From positions 1 to 64,000 of the forward strand of contig JASFYT010000042.1 in NCBI GenBank assembly GCA_045047085.1: a stretch of 64,000 bases of DNA, read 5' to 3'. The notes under the pieces were generated by a model. It was not told where the DNA came from. It ran no database searches and saw only the letters and a list, made by a program, of their open reading frames with translations. The position numbers and the translations under genes were made by a program. Positions 25,762-33,407 of the stretch are shown here, piece after piece; the stretch's first letter is position 1; every line of letters starts with the position of its first letter. Source of the DNA: GCA-2401155 sp045047085. GTDB lineage: Bacteria > Pseudomonadota > Alphaproteobacteria > Rhizobiales > Rhizobiaceae.

Positions 25762-26310
25762 CTATTTTTTCTTTTTGAATTTAATTAACCCGGACTGTCT
25801 ATATGTTTTTGAAGCGTTGTCATATGTGGAAATACTGGAGCTAAAGCCTTTGGCAGTCCGTTGAACCACTTGTTTGATCCGTGTTAGCATTCCCGATTGG
25901 TCGCTCACAAAATATGACGTCACAGTAAGCACATTGCCTTTAATCTCGCCAAAAGACTTGGTCAGGTTCATGTTCGCACTGGGTGAAAAGAAAGCGCCTG
26001 ATATTTTCGTGCCTGCCAGAATCAATTGCCCTTTTACATTGGCCTTCCCCTGAGTAGTCGCACACACACCAGTGACTTCGAGTTTGTTTCCATCAGCCGA
26101 AAGCTTGTTGGATATCTGGCAGGAAACATTCACTTTCTTTTTGCCTTTGGCGTAACTGGCTTTGCCTCTGCCGCGAAAAGAGCCATCTAATCCCTTGAGG
26201 AACGAAGCTGCATCAGCGGCGTAAACTGACGTATCCGGTGCAAAAGCCACGGATACAAACAAAACGCATGAAAACACAGTTTTCAAAACAGCATTTGATA
26301 AATAAGTCAT
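25762..26310 (-). CDS. Secreted GSFRGRG protein, partner of RND module 1
   Basis: I recognise no named family. This 182-residue protein has a signal peptide (about 1-31, ending VYA) and a mature beta-rich domain. It contains the motif GSFRGRG (43-49), then GKKK, Cys64 and Cys83 (C-x18-C), and ends IKFKKKK. A paralogue with the same motifs and cysteine spacing follows the second RND gene at 35654-36211. In both cases the exporter gene precedes it, here by 18 bp, so a joint role is likely: a periplasmic carrier, cargo or accessory protein. GGA seven bases before the ATG supports this start over a TTG at 26322. Confidence 0.75.
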   Translation of the reverse strand: MTYLSNAVLKTVFSCVLFVSVAFAPDTSVYAADAASFLKGLDGSFRGRGKASYAKGKKKVNVSCQISNKLSADGNKLEVTGVCATTQGKANVKGQLILAGTKISGAFFSPSANMNLTKSFGEIKGNVLTVTSYFVSDQSGMLTRIKQVVQRTAKGFSSSISTYDNASKTYRQSGLIKFKKKK

Positions 26311-26328
26311 ATTTAATTCCAAATTTCG

Positions 26329-28602
26329 TTATCGCCGCCTGATAATCCGAGATAGTGTCAAAACATTGGCTGGCAGAATGACCAGATTTGCGAACAAAGC
26401 AATAAACAGTGTCGCAATGATGAGTTGTCCCAACACTGGCACCACCGGCAAAGCACTTGAAAACGTCACAAGGCAGGATACACAAATAATAAGTGTACTC
26501 GAGGCAAGTGCCGGACCAACGTCCAGTATGGATTTCTTCACCGCTTCTAGCACAGACGTACTGGTATGTTTCTCGCTCTCATAGACATTAATCACATGAA
26601 CCGCGTTATCGATGGCAATACCGAACGCCACAGTCAAAGCAATAACCTCTGACATGTTGATCATGCCACCACGCAGATATAAAATAAGTTCAACCCCGAG
26701 GATCGGCAACAAATTCGGCGTAAGTGCTGCAATCATCATCAATGGGGAGCGGGTCGCAATCCCTACCACCAATATACCAAGACCGATTGCTATCAACAGG
26801 CTGGTACGAAGCTGTTCAATCAAGGTGGTGAATTCCTTCGCCATCAAAACGGGGAACCCGCTGATTGTGGCATTGTCGCTAAACTCGAACTTCTCTGTAA
26901 TTTTTTCGATCTTTGCCAATTGTTCGAGCGTCACACTAATTGACTGATCTGATGGAATTCGCAAAGAAATCAGCATATGGGAATTATCTTTGGAAAGAAA
27001 ACCAAGTCGACTATTTGTCGACGTTTGGCCGATAGCTTCGGCAATTGCCTCACGTGCTGCATCAGTCTTAAAATTGCGCCATAGCAAATTAAGCGAAGTA
27101 ATGTTCCGGCTATCAAACTGTTCAGCAAGTGCATTTTCCACTTCAACCAACCGGTCAATATTTTCCTGTGCCGATAGCTTCTGTTTATCAGCAACAGGAA
27201 CAGAAACAAAAATCAGGGAGCGCCCACCAAAAATATCATTAGCAAGTTTCTCCGCCTTATAGGTGGCTGAGGCTTCGGGCAAATAATCCGTCACCCGATA
27301 TTCCGGTCTGATAGCCAGATGGACAAATGCCAATAGTACGACCAAACCAATAGCGCCAAGTGAGACAAAAACCGGCTGTGCAGAAGCAATGCCATAGGCC
27401 CAGCGGCCCAATTTTTCAAATACTGGCACCTTTGCCTTGCTGGCCTTCATAATGCCCGATTTAACCAGCCAGTAACCGGCAATAGGCAATCCAACAATCA
27501 CCCCAAAAAATGCCAATATTACGGCACCCACACCAAGATACGCAAACTCTGTCAACGCTTCACTCGATGCATAGGAAAACGAAAAGAACGCCAAAGCTGT
27601 TGTAATTGAAGTGAGCGAGGAAGCCGGCCCAACTTTCACCACCGCCTCTTTCAGGTTTGCAAGCATCACATCCGCATCAGCGTCAGGATTATCGGCATTG
27701 TTTTTATGCCAACGGTAGTAAAGCACGATGCTGTCCGCATAGGCCAAAATCAGGGCGAGCGTTGGGAGTACCGTGGTCAGATAATTAATCGGCACGCCAG
27801 CAATGGCAAACAATCCCAAGGTCCAAACCACCGTGAGTGCCGGCGCAACCGCGCAAATTATTGCAGCATGAAAACTACGGAAAACTGCAAAAGCGATACC
27901 TGCCCCCAGTATCAGTCCGATGAGCGAAAGCTTCACCTGATCTTCAATCAGAGCCTGAATAATCGTCAAACCCACCGGTGTTAGGCCGGAAAAATGAACT
28001 TCAAAATCTTCCGGTGCCGCTTCGATGGCTGCTTTTTCAAAGTCCTTGAAGATTTTATTTAGATTTTTTTGATTTCCATCCTGCACCCCCACATTGAGGC
28101 TTACATATAGCAATGCAGCATTATCATCTGTAGAAATCAAACTAGCCGCCTGCGGTTGCTCTTTCAGCAATCGCTCAATCAGCACTTTGGCCTTTTCGTC
28201 GTCGCCCAGTTCATCAGGGAAAAATGGCGTCAATTCTCCCGTTTCCAAATCAGGCTTGGGAATAGAAAACAGCGTAATGATATTTTCGACCCCGTCATTG
28301 ATGGCCAAATCCAGTTGCAGGGATCGTAAATCTTCGAGACCTTCTGCGGTAAGAAGCCTTGGCGAACGAACTATGACGGCAATATCACGGGAAAAATTAC
28401 GGAATGAAGATTTTTGCTCTTCATAATTGACAAACGCATCCGAATGCTTCGGCAACACCGCTGTGATGTTCCCATCAAATCTAATTTTGGTGAATTGGGA
28501 AAGACAAACAACGCATGCCAGCACCAAAATTATCGAAAATAAAATCGGGCGGCGGAGCGCGGCAACGCCTATTTTCTCAAGCCCGAAGCCAATGCTCCAC
28601 AT
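26329..28602 (-). CDS. RND superfamily (MMPL-type) exporter, module 1
   Basis: This 757-residue inner-membrane permease has the duplicated RND layout: one helix, a large periplasmic domain (about 40-215), five helices, then the same pattern again. Helix 4 carries AYADSIVLYYRW (Asp near 290) and helix 10 VAFGIAIDNAVHV (Asp near 665), the likely proton-relay acids of MMPL/HpnN-type transporters. These export lipids, hopanoids or other hydrophobic molecules; the substrate here is unknown. There is no membrane-fusion protein or TolC-like gene nearby. The N-terminus (FGLEKIGVAALRRP) closely matches the paralogue at 33408. I prefer the second of two close ATGs because GGGA is then seven bases upstream. 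Confidence 0.85.
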   Translation of the reverse strand: MWSIGFGLEKIGVAALRRPILFSIILVLACVVCLSQFTKIRFDGNITAVLPKHSDAFVNYEEQKSSFRNFSRDIAVIVRSPRLLTAEGLEDLRSLQLDLAINDGVENIITLFSIPKPDLETGELTPFFPDELGDDEKAKVLIERLLKEQPQAASLISTDDNAALLYVSLNVGVQDGNQKNLNKIFKDFEKAAIEAAPEDFEVHFSGLTPVGLTIIQALIEDQVKLSLIGLILGAGIAFAVFRSFHAAIICAVAPALTVVWTLGLFAIAGVPINYLTTVLPTLALILAYADSIVLYYRWHKNNADNPDADADVMLANLKEAVVKVGPASSLTSITTALAFFSFSYASSEALTEFAYLGVGAVILAFFGVIVGLPIAGYWLVKSGIMKASKAKVPVFEKLGRWAYGIASAQPVFVSLGAIGLVVLLAFVHLAIRPEYRVTDYLPEASATYKAEKLANDIFGGRSLIFVSVPVADKQKLSAQENIDRLVEVENALAEQFDSRNITSLNLLWRNFKTDAAREAIAEAIGQTSTNSRLGFLSKDNSHMLISLRIPSDQSISVTLEQLAKIEKITEKFEFSDNATISGFPVLMAKEFTTLIEQLRTSLLIAIGLGILVVGIATRSPLMMIAALTPNLLPILGVELILYLRGGMINMSEVIALTVAFGIAIDNAVHVINVYESEKHTSTSVLEAVKKSILDVGPALASSTLIICVSCLVTFSSALPVVPVLGQLIIATLFIALFANLVILPANVLTLSRIIRRR

Positions 28603-28772
28603 GCACATGTCCCATGCGTCAACTACTGTTTATCAATTGAATTCAGGATATTAACCCAAATTTTCCATTCACCACTCTTAACGCTGCCCCAAGGCAATTG
28701 AAAGTGGATTTTAGTGCAATACAGGCCAAACGGAGCAATTTCAGGGCATATATCTGCACGATCCGTCGTGGC

Positions 28773-29150
28773 TTAGCGCGTAGTCTTGCCCCAGTCGCAT
28801 TTGCCTTCACCAAAGTAGCGACTGAGGAATATGATTTCATCAGGGTTTGGCACCCTCACCACGCATTTAAGATGGTCTTCATCCTCACCCGCCATAATGA
28901 TGCCGCGGGGGTCGGGAGCGGAAGACGGCGCGCACAATCTCTCACCCTTGGCCAAAAAGGCGATGATCTTTGAACCGGGAAGTGATTCCACGGAGAACAC
29001 CAATTCATCTTCACTTTCATTGGTTGTGCAGATAGCACCTTTTTCCAGAGAAATGCCGCGTGGATCAAACAGATAACGCAAGCCATACCAGCCAACCACG
29101 ACCAGAGCAAAAATCAATAATTTGATAGCAACGAATTTAAATATTTTCAT
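28773..29150 (-). CDS. Hypothetical single-span membrane or secreted protein
   Basis: I do not recognise this 125-residue protein. Residues 6-27 form one hydrophobic helix (VAIKLLIFALVVVGWYGLRYLF) that is either an anchor or an uncleaved signal. The remaining 95 residues would be periplasmic and contain four cysteines (CTTNE, RLCAP, LKCVV, GKCDW), suggesting two disulfides. It lies 170 bp upstream of the RND module on the same strand and is divergent from sfsA. No function is proposed. Confidence 0.65.
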   Translation of the reverse strand: MKIFKFVAIKLLIFALVVVGWYGLRYLFDPRGISLEKGAICTTNESEDELVFSVESLPGSKIIAFLAKGERLCAPSSAPDPRGIIMAGEDEDHLKCVVRVPNPDEIIFLSRYFGEGKCDWGKTTR

Positions 29151-29241
29151 GTCGCATTCTATCTGCCACAGCTTAAACTAAACCAACATTCAATTTTTTG
29201 TCACATCAGAGATTATAGAAAAACGGCGAGTTACATTCCTA

Positions 29242-29955
29242 ATGCAATTTCCCAGTCCCTTGATAGAAGCCCGTTTGATTCAGCGCTATAAACGATTTCT
29301 TGCTGATGTAGAATTTGAGGATGGCTCCACCACAACCGTTCACTGCCCAAACCCCGGCGCCATGCTGGGTTTAAAACAACCGGGAAGCAAAATCTGGATC
29401 TCAGACAGTAAAAACCCTAAACGAAAATTGCAATACACTTTCGAGCTGATTGAGGCCGATGACACATTGGTATGCGTCAACACCAATTTACCAAATAAGA
29501 TTGGCCGTGAAGCCATTGAGGACGGATTAATTCCTTCTCTGGCTAACTATGATTCGATCAGGGCTGAAGTAAAATACGGCGTTAATTCCCGTATTGATTT
29601 GCTCCTGAGCGACGCGAAAAAGCCCCTCACCTACGTAGAAATCAAGAACTCCCATCTGCTACGCACCAAAGGCCTGTTTGAATTTCCAGATTGTGTAACT
29701 GCTCGTGGTGCAAAACATCTGGTGGAACTCTCCAATCAGGTAAAGGCAGGCCACCGAGCGGTAATGCTTTTCGTTATACAGCGCATGGATGGCCGTAAAT
29801 TCAAACTGGCACGCGATATGGACCCGAACTATGCCATTGAATTTGATAAAGCAATCAGCGCAGGCGTGGAGGCCTACGCCATACGTTGCGAGGTGTCAAA
29901 AACTGGTATACACGCCCGCAATCTGGTGCCCATAGATGAACCCGGATTGACATAA
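29242..29955 (+). CDS. sfsA: DNA/RNA nuclease SfsA
   Basis: This 237-residue protein of the SfsA family was first described as a sugar-fermentation stimulation factor and later as a nuclease. The N-terminal OB-like part (LIEARLIQRYKRFLADVEF, VHCPNPGAMLGL) and the nuclease core with YVEIKNSHLL and the FPDCVTARGAKHL segment are present. The sfsA-map-radC order that follows is common in relatives, as I recall. Confidence 0.93.
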   Translation: MQFPSPLIEARLIQRYKRFLADVEFEDGSTTTVHCPNPGAMLGLKQPGSKIWISDSKNPKRKLQYTFELIEADDTLVCVNTNLPNKIGREAIEDGLIPSLANYDSIRAEVKYGVNSRIDLLLSDAKKPLTYVEIKNSHLLRTKGLFEFPDCVTARGAKHLVELSNQVKAGHRAVMLFVIQRMDGRKFKLARDMDPNYAIEFDKAISAGVEAYAIRCEVSKTGIHARNLVPIDEPGLT

Positions 29956-30088
29956 TAATCTCTACAAACGATCGAGAGCCTAACGATGCCATTCCAGATT
30001 ATTGCACAACCTAAAAACTAACTATTGAAGCATAGTGTCGCTTTGAGGTATTGATGCAGTTGATTTCTTCCATTCCAAGAGTTTTAAT

Positions 30089-30913
30089 ATGCAAACATAT
30101 GTCGATGCAACCAATGCACCGCTGAAATTTACCGGCGCAATCAAGCTATACGGTTCTGATGCTTTTGACGGCATGCGCCGCGCGTCCCAGCTAACGGCAA
30201 CCTGTTTAGATGAAATTACAAAACTTGTAGGACCGGGACAGACAACTGCAGCACTTGATAAATTTGTATTTGAATTCGGCATGGACCACGGTGCCTTGCC
30301 CGCAACTCTCAACTACAAAGGCTATACCAAATCCTGCTGCACCTCCATCAATCATGTAGTGTGCCATGGTATTCCAAACGACAAACCCTTGAAAGAAGGT
30401 GATATCATAAATGTCGATATCACCTACGTGCTGGATGGTTGGCACGGAGATTCCAGTCGCATGTACACAGTCGGCAAGATCAAACGAGCTGCTGAGCGAT
30501 TGATCGAGGTCACCTATAAATCGTTGATGCTGGGCATTGAAGCGGTAAAGCCGGGCAATCATACCGGCGATATTGGTGCTGCCATTCAAAATTATGCCGA
30601 AGGCGAGCGATGCTCTGTTGTGCGTGATTTTTGTGGTCACGGGCTTGGGTTGCTGTTTCATGATGCACCTAACATTCTGCATTATGGCCGAGCCGGAGAA
30701 GGCATAGAATTCAAGCCTGGAATGATCTTCACCATTGAACCAATGATAAATCTTGGACGGCCCGGCGTGAAAATTTTGAACGATGGATGGACAGCCGTCA
30801 CCCGCGACCGATCCTTGTCCGCACAATTCGAACATTCAATTGGCGTCACAGAAACCGGCTGCGAAATATTCACTTTGTCTCCAGCAGGCTTTACCATGCC
30901 CCCTTATATTTAA
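30089..30913 (+). CDS. map: Type I methionine aminopeptidase
   Basis: This 274-residue metalloenzyme removes the initiator methionine from nascent proteins. The pita-bread fold ligands are visible: Asp in VDITYVLDGWHGD, His in GHGLGLLFHDAPN, Glu in FTIEPMI and the last Glu in QFEHSIGVTE. It lacks the N-terminal zinc finger and SH3-binding extension of longer forms. It lies between sfsA and radC on the same strand, 20 bp before radC. Confidence 0.94.
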   Translation: MQTYVDATNAPLKFTGAIKLYGSDAFDGMRRASQLTATCLDEITKLVGPGQTTAALDKFVFEFGMDHGALPATLNYKGYTKSCCTSINHVVCHGIPNDKPLKEGDIINVDITYVLDGWHGDSSRMYTVGKIKRAAERLIEVTYKSLMLGIEAVKPGNHTGDIGAAIQNYAEGERCSVVRDFCGHGLGLLFHDAPNILHYGRAGEGIEFKPGMIFTIEPMINLGRPGVKILNDGWTAVTRDRSLSAQFEHSIGVTETGCEIFTLSPAGFTMPPYI

Positions 30914-30933
30914 GGGCACGTGCAGAGGATAAT

Positions 30934-31641
30934 ATGGCGGACAATAGGCAAGGCTTCGGAGACAGCGTAAAACAGCACTATCTCGGTCACCGGGACAGGT
31001 TGCGGCAGAAATTTCGTGAGAACGGGCATAAATCCCTTGCCGATTACGAACTGCTGGAACTCATTCTTTTCAGGTCAATCCCCAGACGGGACACCAAACC
31101 TCTTGCAAAACAATTGATTGAAGAATTTGGTTCATTTGCCGAAGTGGTTAGCGCGCCAGTACACCGCCTTGAAGAAATAAACGGTCTGGGCACAGCCACT
31201 GTCACAGATATCAAACTCATACAGGCCGCTGCTTCAGAACTGATCAGAGGCAATGTTCGTGAAAAGCCATTGCTGGGGTCGTGGAAAGCCGTACTGGATT
31301 ATTGCCGTGCTGTCATGGCGTTCGAGGAAGTTGAGCAGTTTCGCATTTTATTCCTCGATAAAAAGAATCAGCTGATTCGTGATGAGGTGCAACAGGTCGG
31401 TACAATCGACCATACGCCCGTCTATCCACGCGAAATTTTAAAACGCGCACTGGAACTTTCGGCAACAGCAATTATATTAGTTCACAACCACCCATCAGGC
31501 GATCCAACACCTTCGAGTGCAGATATAAAAATGACCAAAAAAATTGTTGAATTAATGACCAATGTCGGCATAGCTGTACACGATCATCTGATCATTGCCC
31601 GAGATGGTCATGCCAGCCTCAAGGGGCTGGATTTGATGTAA
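30934..31641 (+). CDS. radC: RadC family (JAB1/MPN+) protein
   Basis: This 235-residue protein has an N-terminal helix-hairpin-helix-like region (EINGLGTATVTDIKLIQAA) and the C-terminal MPN+ metal site HNHPSGDPTPSSAD. Despite the name, a direct DNA repair role is not established. I chose the ATG at 30934 with AGAGGA upstream; the longer open frame overlaps map in another frame. Confidence 0.92.
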   Translation: MADNRQGFGDSVKQHYLGHRDRLRQKFRENGHKSLADYELLELILFRSIPRRDTKPLAKQLIEEFGSFAEVVSAPVHRLEEINGLGTATVTDIKLIQAAASELIRGNVREKPLLGSWKAVLDYCRAVMAFEEVEQFRILFLDKKNQLIRDEVQQVGTIDHTPVYPREILKRALELSATAIILVHNHPSGDPTPSSADIKMTKKIVELMTNVGIAVHDHLIIARDGHASLKGLDLM

Positions 31642-31698
31642 ATTGCATAGCTGCAAAAATGAATCTCAAGCCATCAGAAAGCGACCAGCCCATTGAAA

Positions 31699-32640
31699 AT
31701 GCACTTGGACGTCCATCCAAAAATCCAGCAGGCATTGCGTAAAAACGAACCTGTAGTTGCGTTGGAATCAACGATCATCACTCACGGAATGCCGTGGCCA
31801 AAAAATATAGAAACAGCCTTGGAAGTCGAAGAAACCATCCGTAAAAATGGTGCGTTGCCTGCGACCATCGCTGTGCTGGATGGGGTAATCAAAATCGGCC
31901 TTGATGCCGATATTATTGAACGGCTGGCCAAGGAAACGGATGTTCTAAAACTTTCCCGCGCTGATTTGGCATTCGCTTTATCCAACGGCAAACCTGGCTC
32001 CACAACAGTAGCTGCCACTATGATTGCCGCCGAACTTGCAGGTATAGAGGTGTTTGCTACAGGCGGTATTGGCGGCGTCCATATGGGAGCGTCGGAAAGT
32101 TTTGATGTCTCCGCAGATTTGCGTGAATTAGGCCGCACCAATGTGATGGTTGTATGTGCCGGACCAAAAGCCATTCTAGACATACCAAAAACCCTCGAAG
32201 TTTTGGAAACAAATGGTGTTCCTGTTGTTGGTTATAATTGCGCTGAACTCCCTGCGTTTTGGTCTCGGAGCAGTGGCATCCCTGCCCCGTTGCGTTTGAA
32301 TAGTTGCGAAGAAATCGCAAAAATGTGGAAGACACGCCACGATTTGCACCAACATGGTTCCATTTTGATAAATAACCCGGTGCCTGTGGAGGATGAAATT
32401 CCCGCAGATGAGATGAATGGCTATATCGCCCAAGCCATCAACGAGGCTAAAGCCGAGGGTATTTCCGGTAAAGCCGTTACCCCGTGGCTACTTTCTCGAA
32501 TTTTCGAGATCACCGAGGGAAAGTCCCTGACAACAAATATCGCACTTATCGTAAATAATGCGAAGTTGGCAGCGGAGATCGCTGTTGCATCATGCGCCCT
32601 TATGGGTGGCAAACACCGCTCAATTGGTTTCACACAGTAA
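31699..32640 (+). CDS. psuG: Pseudouridine-5'-phosphate glycosidase
   Basis: This 313-residue enzyme splits pseudouridine 5'-phosphate into uracil and ribose 5-phosphate, allowing recycling of RNA-derived pseudouridine. Family segments are VALESTIITHGMPWPKN, the glycine-rich TGGIGGVHMGA with the substrate-binding region, and VGYNCAELPAFWSRSSG. The pseudouridine kinase gene (psuK), usually next to psuG, is absent here; a HAD phosphatase gene follows after 17 bp instead. An ATG at 31699 is preferred over a TTG six bases upstream. Confidence 0.92.
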   Translation: MHLDVHPKIQQALRKNEPVVALESTIITHGMPWPKNIETALEVEETIRKNGALPATIAVLDGVIKIGLDADIIERLAKETDVLKLSRADLAFALSNGKPGSTTVAATMIAAELAGIEVFATGGIGGVHMGASESFDVSADLRELGRTNVMVVCAGPKAILDIPKTLEVLETNGVPVVGYNCAELPAFWSRSSGIPAPLRLNSCEEIAKMWKTRHDLHQHGSILINNPVPVEDEIPADEMNGYIAQAINEAKAEGISGKAVTPWLLSRIFEITEGKSLTTNIALIVNNAKLAAEIAVASCALMGGKHRSIGFTQ

Positions 32641-32657
32641 ATATTCAGGAGTATCCT

Positions 32658-33272
32658 ATGACGACCATCGATCATATTGTATTTGATATCGGCCAAGTAC
32701 TGATCCATTGGGACCCTGAAATTCCTTACAAAAAGCTCATTCCAAATGATGAGGAACGTAGCTGGTTTTTGGAAAATGTCTGCACGGCACAATGGAACAT
32801 GGAGCAGGACCGCGGTCGTAGCTGGACAGATGCCGAAGACATATTGATTGCGAAACATCAGGAACACGAAACAAATATCCGCGCATATCGAGAATATTGG
32901 CCAGATATGATCCCCCATAATATTCCCGGCACATTCCAGATTATGCAAAGCCTTGTTGAGGCAGGTCATGACGTCACCATGCTGACCAATTTCCATCAGG
33001 ATACTTTTGTGATCGCAAAGGACACCTATCCTCTGCTTGATCTGCCACGCGGCGTAACGGTTTCCGGTGAAGTGAAATTGATCAAACCGGATCAGGCAAT
33101 TTATGAACTTCACGCCAGAGAATTTGAGTTGCAGCCGGAAAACATTCTATTCTTTGATGATAGCACCAACAATGTGGAAGCAGCCCGACAGGCTGGTTGG
33201 CAAGCAGAACTTTTTACGTCTTCCGAGCAAATGCAGTCTGATTTGGTCAGTTATGGCATCTGGTCACAGTGA
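32658..33272 (+). CDS. HAD family hydrolase (subfamily IA)
   Basis: This 204-residue phosphatase-like protein has motif I FDIGQVLIHW (nucleophile Asp, with Gly replacing the second Asp as in YihX-like enzymes), motif II MLTNF, motif III Lys in LIKPDQAIYE and motif IV FFDDSTNNVEAA. AGGAG six bases before the ATG marks the start. It lies 17 bp after psuG, so a nucleotide or sugar phosphate related to pseudouridine turnover is a reasonable but unproven substrate. Confidence 0.85.
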   Translation: MTTIDHIVFDIGQVLIHWDPEIPYKKLIPNDEERSWFLENVCTAQWNMEQDRGRSWTDAEDILIAKHQEHETNIRAYREYWPDMIPHNIPGTFQIMQSLVEAGHDVTMLTNFHQDTFVIAKDTYPLLDLPRGVTVSGEVKLIKPDQAIYELHAREFELQPENILFFDDSTNNVEAARQAGWQAELFTSSEQMQSDLVSYGIWSQ

Positions 33273-33328
33273 TACCGCAATTAGATGAACATTTTCCAAA
33301 TCTGTTAACCATAACAAAAGGTCCACGT

Positions 33329-33385
33329 AATATTTGTAACGCAACAATAAAGTCACAGATTCGTGAATTAAGACGTTACAATATT
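33329..33385. promoter_or_regulatory. Long inverted repeat upstream of RND module 2
   Basis: AATATTTGTAACG (33329-33341) and CGTTACAATATT (33374-33385) are inverted copies differing by one inserted T, with 32 bp between them. They end 22 bp before the exporter ATG, so they flank the likely promoter and could be paired operator half-sites or a regulated hairpin. No similar repeat was seen upstream of module 1. Confidence 0.4.
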
Positions 33386-33407
33386 TCTAATTGGCTTGGA
33401 AAAATAC

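Noticed and set aside
30206..30835. 209-codon minus-strand frame opposite map
   Set aside because: It lies wholly inside map on the opposite strand and has no motif.
32421..33113. 230-codon minus-strand frame opposite psuG and the HAD gene
   Set aside because: It overlaps two genes with clear family motifs and has no recognisable features of its own.
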